From assembly GCA_003250135.1 (NCBI GenBank), contig QKHF01000324.1, forward strand, positions 1 to 11,392: a stretch of DNA of 11,392 nt. Direction: 5' to 3'. Numbering within the stretch: position 1 is the stretch's first letter; every line of letters begins with the position of its first letter. A model generated the notes under the pieces. That model did no database searches. It was not told where the DNA came from and saw only the letters and a list, made by a program, of their open reading frames with translations. Source of the stretch: Paracoccaceae bacterium. GTDB lineage: Bacteria > Pseudomonadota > Alphaproteobacteria > Rhodobacterales > Rhodobacteraceae. Below, in pieces: positions 7,394 to 11,392 of the stretch. A program made the translations under genes and the position numbers.

Positions 7394-8254
7394 TCATGCT
7401 CCCGGTTCGGGCGCGCGTCCCCATAAAAACAACCCGGCCTCGTCTGCGGCCTGCGCCGTCTCCTCGAGCCCCAGGATAAAGACGCCGCCCGCCTCCACGG
7501 CGACGCCGTTCAGCCCGGCGGCCTTGGCGGCCTTGATGGTGTCGGGCCCGATGGCCGGCAGATCGACGCGCCGGTCCTGCTCAGGCTTCGGGGCCTTGAA
7601 CAGCACGCCCGAGGGCGGCGGCGCGGCGTTGCGTCGGCGCTTGGGCAAAGCCGCGACCCGGGCCAGCATGCCGTCCGTGCCTTCGATCGCCTCCATGGCG
7701 AGGCACAGGTTGTTCGCGACCACAGCGCCCTGCCCTACGTCCAACGCGCCCAGCGTGCATACAATCTCGGCGGCGCGTTCGATATCTGCAAGGTCCTGCG
7801 CGCTGGGCTTCAGTCCGCCGATTGAGCCCTCCGGGGCCAGCAGCCCCTCAAGCAGTTCATGCGCGCCGAGAACTCGGAAGCCCTCCTCCTCGAAGATTTC
7901 GGCGATGCCTCTCAGCAGCGCGTCGTCTCCGCCCTGCGCGAACAAGCGCGTGATCCGGGGCGCCAGCATCGCGCCCTTCCAGTCCGGCGTCAGAGACGAC
8001 AAAGACGGCCGCGCCAGCCCACCTGCGAAGACGATGGCGTCGCATCCGGCGGCGCGCAGCGATTTCATAATGCCGCCGACCTTGCCCAGGCTGGCCGCTG
8101 TGTGCGGGTGGCTCTCGATCCATTCGCCCGCCGCATCCTGCAGCGCGACGACGTGATATCCGGCGCCCTCTTTGGCGCGCGCCTCGGCGATCAGGCGCGG
8201 CAGCGCGCCAGAGCCTGCGATGATTCCAACGGTCAGGCCAGAGAGGTCCGCCAT
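7394..8254 (-). CDS. lpxI: UDP-2,3-diacylglucosamine pyrophosphatase LpxI
   Basis: This 286-residue protein matches the LpxI (formerly DUF1009) family, which cleaves UDP-2,3-diacylglucosamine to lipid X and UMP. LpxI replaces the unrelated LpxH in most alphaproteobacteria and attacks the other phosphate of the pyrophosphate. The N-terminal Rossmann-like domain carries GIIAGSGALPRLIAE (9-23) and IVFAGGLARP (74-83). The C-terminal catalytic domain holds LGALDVGQGAVVAN (168-181) and a cluster K223, Q226, D227, D231 before LPAIG, where the catalytic Asp of the Caulobacter enzyme should lie; I cannot fix which Asp it is. It sits between lpxA (10-base gap) and lpxB (7-base gap), the usual position. 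At the periphery of the inner membrane it supplies lpxB. Confidence 0.95.
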   Translation of the reverse strand: MADLSGLTVGIIAGSGALPRLIAEARAKEGAGYHVVALQDAAGEWIESHPHTAASLGKVGGIMKSLRAAGCDAIVFAGGLARPSLSSLTPDWKGAMLAPRITRLFAQGGDDALLRGIAEIFEEEGFRVLGAHELLEGLLAPEGSIGGLKPSAQDLADIERAAEIVCTLGALDVGQGAVVANNLCLAMEAIEGTDGMLARVAALPKRRRNAAPPPSGVLFKAPKPEQDRRVDLPAIGPDTIKAAKAAGLNGVAVEAGGVFILGLEETAQAADEAGLFLWGRAPEPGA

Positions 8255-8264
8255 GACCCCGCCG

Positions 8265-9071
8265 TCACTCGTCGCGCGGCGTGCAGAACGAGCGCGAACT
8301 GTCGTGGGTGATGAAATCGACGATGGCCTTCACCGGCTCCACGTCCGCATAGTTGGGCGCCGCCGCTTCGGCGCGGGCGGCCAGGCTGCCCTCGCCCTCA
8401 AAAATATCGCGATAGGCGGCGCGCAGCTTGTGGATCGTCGGCCGATCGTAACCGCGGCGCTTCAGACCGACAATGTTCAGGCCTTGCAGCCAAGCGCGGT
8501 TGCCGATCACCATGCCAAAGGGGATCACGTCCTTCTCGACGCCGGTCATTCCGCCGACCATGGCCTGCGAGCCGATGCGGACCCATTGATGCACGGCGGA
8601 GAGACCGCCAAGAAACGCGAAATCGCCGACCTCAACGTGTCCGGCCAGCGTGGCGTTGTTGGCCAGGATCACGCGGTCGCCGACCATGCAGTCGTGGCCG
8701 ATATGGGCGCTCATCATGAACAGACAACCCGATCCGACCTTGGTCAGCATGCCGCCGCCCTCAGTGCCAGGGTTCATGGTCACGTGCTCGCGGATCTGAT
8801 TGTTCTCGCCAATCTCCAGCGTCGACCGCTCGCCATGGAACTTCAGATCCTGCGGCTGGTGACCGATCGAGGCGAAGGGATAGATGCGCGTGCCGGCGCC
8901 AACGCTGGTGATCCCGGCGACGGCGACGTGGGAGACGAGTTCGACCCCGTCGCCCAGTTTGACTTCGGGGCCGACGGTGCAAAATGGTCCGACCTTCGCG
9001 CCAGCGCCGATGACGGCCCCGTCTTCGACGACCGCCGTCGAATGTATCTCGGCGGAGGGATCAATGCTCAT
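8265..9071 (-). CDS. lpxA: UDP-N-acetylglucosamine O-acyltransferase
   Basis: This 268-residue cytoplasmic enzyme does the first step of lipid A synthesis: it moves a 3-hydroxyacyl chain from acyl carrier protein to the 3-position of UDP-GlcNAc. The N-terminal two thirds are hexapeptide repeats of a left-handed beta helix that trimerises; the C-terminal third is helical. The catalytic His is His126 in SAHIGHDC (His125 in E. coli), with PQDLKFHG at 73-80 and LKRRGYDR near 204-211 also as expected. At the acyl-chain ruler site, the E. coli Gly173 equivalent is Gly174 in AMVGGM, which suggests room for a long acyl chain. It is 11 bases after fabZ, whose enzyme competes for the same hydroxyacyl-ACP pool. 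Confidence 0.97.
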   Translation of the reverse strand: MSIDPSAEIHSTAVVEDGAVIGAGAKVGPFCTVGPEVKLGDGVELVSHVAVAGITSVGAGTRIYPFASIGHQPQDLKFHGERSTLEIGENNQIREHVTMNPGTEGGGMLTKVGSGCLFMMSAHIGHDCMVGDRVILANNATLAGHVEVGDFAFLGGLSAVHQWVRIGSQAMVGGMTGVEKDVIPFGMVIGNRAWLQGLNIVGLKRRGYDRPTIHKLRAAYRDIFEGEGSLAARAEAAAPNYADVEPVKAIVDFITHDSSRSFCTPRDE

Positions 9072-9082
9072 TGGCCCGGGCC

Positions 9083-9553
9083 CTATTCTTTTTCCGGGTC
9101 GATGATCATGGCCGAGAACTCGGCCTCGGCGACGATCTTGCCGTCGACCTTGCCCTCGCCCCAGAACTTCCAGACCTTGCCGCGGCCGCGGATCACGCGC
9201 ACATGCAGCTCCAGCTGGTCGCCCGGGCCGACAAGGTTGCGAAACCGCACCTTGTCGAGCGTCATGAAATAGACCAGCAACCCCTTGTCGGCCATGTCGA
9301 GAGTGTCGACGACCAGAACGCCGGAGGTCTGCGCCATCGCCTCAATGATCAGGACGCCTGGCATCACCGGCTTGTCGGGGAAGTGACCCTGGAAGAACTC
9401 TTCGTTGATGGTGACGTTCTTCACCCCAACGGCGCTTTCGCCTTTTTTGATGTCCTTGACCTTGTCGATCAACAGGAACGGATAGCGATGCGGGATCATC
9501 CGTTTGATGCGCTGAACGTCAGCGACGCCGAGTTCTTCGTTATCTTCGGCCAT
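9083..9553 (-). CDS. fabZ: 3-hydroxyacyl-[acyl-carrier-protein] dehydratase FabZ
   Basis: This 156-residue hot-dog-fold enzyme removes water from (3R)-hydroxyacyl-ACP to give trans-2-enoyl-ACP in fatty acid elongation. The catalytic His57 lies in FFQGHFPDKPVMPG and the catalytic Glu71 in LIIEAMAQ, the standard FabZ pair. The length and the N-terminal RIKRMIPHRYPFLLID block are typical. The ATG at 9553 is preceded by AGAGGAA at good spacing. Its place directly before lpxA fits the balance between using hydroxyacyl-ACP for phospholipid chains (FabZ) and for lipid A (LpxA). The 99-base gap before it is the largest in the cluster and might hold an internal promoter. Confidence 0.97.
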   Translation of the reverse strand: MAEDNEELGVADVQRIKRMIPHRYPFLLIDKVKDIKKGESAVGVKNVTINEEFFQGHFPDKPVMPGVLIIEAMAQTSGVLVVDTLDMADKGLLVYFMTLDKVRFRNLVGPGDQLELHVRVIRGRGKVWKFWGEGKVDGKIVAEAEFSAMIIDPEKE

Positions 9554-9598
9554 TTTCTACGATTCCTCTCGCGAGCACGTGGTTCTGCTTGTTTTTTT

Positions 9599-9625
9599 AG
9601 AATACGCAGAAGCACCGGAGGTCAA
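9599..9625 (-). promoter_or_regulatory. Possible internal promoter before fabZ
   Basis: On the minus strand, in the gap between skp and fabZ (9554-9652), TTGACC (9625-9620) resembles a -35 box and TATTCT (9604-9599) a -10 box, with a short 15-base spacer. A run of seven A follows the -10 region. Predicted transcripts would have a leader of about 40 bases before fabZ. The match is only fair, and no terminator for skp is visible in the gap. Confidence 0.25.
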
Positions 9626-9652
9626 GACGTCACGCCGCCGCGCTGAGCGACG

Positions 9653-10297
9653 TCAGGGCTTGTCGGTCGCCTCGGCGCCGGAGAGTTGCAGCGAAATATC
9701 AGGAATGAGCTGATTCAGGCCGTCAATCGCCTCTTGCGTGATGTCCAGCGCGTTCACGCTTAGAACGACCTGCTCTTCATCCAGCATCACCAAGGCGCTG
9801 TGGCGGCGCATAATATCGATCAGCACGCTCTCCGCGCCGCGGCGCAGTTCGGCGCGTGCGCGGCTGACCGCCTGATCAACCAACCCGCGTTCTCGCTGCG
9901 AGCGTGCGTAGAAGGCGCGCACGTCGCGCTCGAATTCTGCGGCGAGCGTATCGAACTCCTCTTTTGGAAGGCTTGCGCGCAAATCCGACAGTTCGCGCTC
10001 CCGGTCGCGCAAGGATTCGCCGATCTTGTCCAAATCGGCGTCCAGCTCCGCCTGGGCCGCGGCCGCCTGGTTTGCGATCGACCGGGCTGCGGAAGATTCT
10101 GTGAACAGCGCCGACTGACGGATCACTAGGATCGGCGACAGCGTCGTCGGGCGCTGCAGGTCCGGATCGGTCTGTTGATCTGGCGCGATCTGGTCGACAG
10201 CGCCCGCACCGTTATCCTGCGCTACGGCCAGATCGGCCGCCGCAGCCGTCAGGATCGCGACGGCTAGGAAACGCCGGATGAGCGTCAGGCGGCGTAT
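9653..10297 (-). CDS. skp: OmpH/Skp-family periplasmic chaperone, apparently starting at ATA
   Basis: Skp-type chaperones hold unfolded outer-membrane proteins in the periplasm on their way to BamA. A GTG at 10126 would start inside the conserved first strand (SPILVIRQSALF) and leave no signal peptide, so the true start must be upstream. The frame is open back to the bamA stop but contains no ATG, GTG or TTG. It encodes a clear Sec signal peptide: a basic n-region RRLTLIRR, a hydrophobic core FLAVAILTAAAA, and the cleavage site AVA before Gln27. The codon in front of RRLTL is ATA (10297-10295), 8 bases after a perfect GAGGAGG. From there the product is 214 residues: a Gln/Asp/Pro-rich linker (27-53), then a charged, probably coiled-coil Skp body with many Ala, Glu and Arg. 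Its position between bamA and fabZ is classic. The family call is good; the start is either a rare AUA codon or a sequence error of ATG. Confidence 0.85.
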   Translation of the reverse strand: MRRLTLIRRFLAVAILTAAAADLAVAQDNGAGAVDQIAPDQQTDPDLQRPTTLSPILVIRQSALFTESSAARSIANQAAAAQAELDADLDKIGESLRDRERELSDLRASLPKEEFDTLAAEFERDVRAFYARSQRERGLVDQAVSRARAELRRGAESVLIDIMRRHSALVMLDEEQVVLSVNALDITQEAIDGLNQLIPDISLQLSGAEATDKP

Positions 10298-10305
10298 GGC
10301 GTCGT

Positions 10306-10312
10306 CCTCCTC
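10306..10312 (-). promoter_or_regulatory. Strong Shine-Dalgarno site that decides the skp start
   Basis: GAGGAGG on the minus strand (10312 to 10306) is a near-perfect anti-16S match. It lies 12 bases after the bamA stop and 8 bases before the ATA at 10297. No ATG, GTG or TTG occurs downstream of it within initiation distance in any frame. Confidence 0.8.
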
Positions 10313-10324
10313 GACCGCAGCCGT

Positions 10325-11392
10325 TTAGAACCGCGTGCCCGCGGTGAAACGGAAGATTTCCTCCCGATCCGTATCTTCCTTGATCAGCGGGGTCGCCAGA
10401 TTGACGCGCAGCGGACCGAAGCCGGAATCCCAGAAAAGACTCACGCCAACAGTGGCCCGCAGATGAGCTTCATCGTCGATGGTAACGAGCCCGTCATCGG
10501 TCATGTAGCTCTTGTTATCCAATGAGAACAACGTGCCGACATCCGAGAACACGCCACCATAAAGGCCGAACTCATCGGGAAGCCCCAGAGGGAACGTCAC
10601 GTCCGTCCGCAGGACCGCATAAATGTTGCCGCCAAGCGCATCGTCGGTGTTCTCGTCATAAGGTCCAACGCCAGCGCGTTCGAAACCGCGGAAACTGTCG
10701 CCACCCAGGAAGAAGCGGTCGGTGATCTTCGGGTCGTACCCAAAGCCGAAAATGCCGCCGCCCTCCAACTCGACGCTGGCGATCAGTTCCTCATCGAAGA
10801 ACGATGTGTAGGCCTTGCCGCGGGCGACCGTGCGCAGGTACTGAGCGTCGCCGAGAACCGCGAGATCCTGATCAATCGACGCGATCCAGCCCTCTGTCGG
10901 TTCAACAAGGTCATTTCTTCGATCAAATTCGTAGCTGTAGCCAATCGAGGTGGTGAGGGCGGTTCCCGCATCAGCCTGAATAAGCGGCGATGCGTCCTCA
11001 GAGATTCCAAAGATTTCGTAAGACGAGATCAGCCAGCGCAGCGATACGGACTGCTCCTCATCGATCGGGAACTTCACGCTCGGGCGGAATCCGATATTCG
11101 TTTCCTCGAAGGACGACTCATCGCTATTATCCTCTGTGATGTAGAAAACGTCGAAGCCTGCCTCCAAATCCAGGCCCAGAAAGGCCGGCTCGCGGAACCG
11201 AAGGTCAACCACCTGCCGGTCACCGGTCAGCGCAAGGCGGGCTCGCAGGAACTGGCCGCGCCCCAAGAGATTGCGCTCCGAGATGCTGATCTCACCCAAG
11301 ATAGCGTCTGCGCTGGAGTAGCCCAATGCGAAGCTAACCGAGCCGGTCGATTGCTCCTCAACCTCGACGGTGACGACGGCGCGGTCCGGCGC
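10325..11392 (-). CDS. bamA: Outer membrane protein assembly factor BamA, beta-barrel part (5' partial)
   Basis: BamA is the Omp85-family insertase that folds beta-barrel proteins into the outer membrane. The window holds its last 355 residues; the frame is open to the right edge, so the signal peptide and POTRA domains lie outside. It begins in the end of POTRA5 (VEVEEQSTG), enters the barrel at the conserved GYSSADAILGEISISERNLL block, and carries the loop-6 motif FRGF (near base 10690; VRGF/Y in the family). It ends in aromatic FRFTAGTRF, the terminal-Phe signal of barrel proteins. A TTG at 11326 lies within the barrel and is not the start. Its TAA stop is 27 bases before the presumed skp start, and the skp Shine-Dalgarno lies in that gap, so the two are surely co-transcribed. 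Confidence 0.96.
   Translation of the reverse strand, partial: APDRAVVTVEVEEQSTGSVSFALGYSSADAILGEISISERNLLGRGQFLRARLALTGDRQVVDLRFREPAFLGLDLEAGFDVFYITEDNSDESSFEETNIGFRPSVKFPIDEEQSVSLRWLISSYEIFGISEDASPLIQADAGTALTTSIGYSYEFDRRNDLVEPTEGWIASIDQDLAVLGDAQYLRTVARGKAYTSFFDEELIASVELEGGGIFGFGYDPKITDRFFLGGDSFRGFERAGVGPYDENTDDALGGNIYAVLRTDVTFPLGLPDEFGLYGGVFSDVGTLFSLDNKSYMTDDGLVTIDDEAHLRATVGVSLFWDSGFGPLRVNLATPLIKEDTDREEIFRFTAGTRF

Noticed and set aside
8172..9272. A 366-codon plus-strand open frame
   Set aside because: It is antisense to lpxI, lpxA and fabZ and shows no family features.
10124..10126. GTG start for skp
   Set aside because: It lies within the first conserved strand of the Skp fold and would remove the obvious signal peptide.
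1..11392. Mobile elements, CRISPR arrays, tRNA or rRNA genes, toxin-antitoxin or defence genes
   Set aside because: I looked for transposase motifs, direct-repeat arrays, RNA gene signatures and small paired genes on both strands and saw none; nearly every base is in a recognised core gene.

Overview
This window looks like a piece of an alphaproteobacterial chromosome. The evidence is GC-rich DNA, the use of LpxI rather than LpxH in lipid A synthesis, a ComEC of the alphaproteobacterial type, and a gene order (bamA, skp, fabZ, lpxA, lpxI, lpxB ... gltA, gltX, comEC, lexA) that matches what I recall of a conserved alphaproteobacterial neighbourhood. I cannot place it to an order from the sequence alone. 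It is mostly ordinary core genome: I see no mobile element, CRISPR array, tRNA, rRNA or defence system.

Left part (1-5666). The left edge is one open frame that starts inside an ABC-exporter-like membrane domain and ends as the complete self-cleaving half of LexA, with the LexA DNA-binding domain missing. Facing it, with a 7-base tail-to-tail overlap, is comEC (DNA uptake channel). Divergent from comEC, 35 bases from its start, is gltX (glutamyl-tRNA synthetase), followed by a hairpin and then gltA (citrate synthase), which ends in a textbook intrinsic terminator.

Right part (5666-11392, all minus strand). Reading right to left this is one tight outer-membrane biogenesis cluster: bamA (outer-membrane protein insertase, cut by the window edge), an OmpH/Skp-type periplasmic chaperone, fabZ (makes the acyl chains), lpxA, lpxI and lpxB (steps 1, 4 and 5 of lipid A synthesis), and a GNAT acetyltransferase whose start overlaps the lpxB stop. 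Gaps are 7 to 99 bases, so co-transcription is likely. BamA and Skp handle outer-membrane proteins, while FabZ and the Lpx enzymes build the lipid A of the same membrane; lpxD, lpxC and lpxH are not in the window.

Two points deserve attention. First, the ABC-exporter/LexA join at about 150-180 is either a real rearrangement or an assembly chimera. Second, the skp gene has a clear signal peptide and a perfect Shine-Dalgarno sequence but no ATG, GTG or TTG where it must start; the correctly spaced codon is ATA. A smaller oddity is a sharp fall in GC (about 71% to 55%) in the 3' third of gltX. There is no gene-free stretch longer than about 120 bases.
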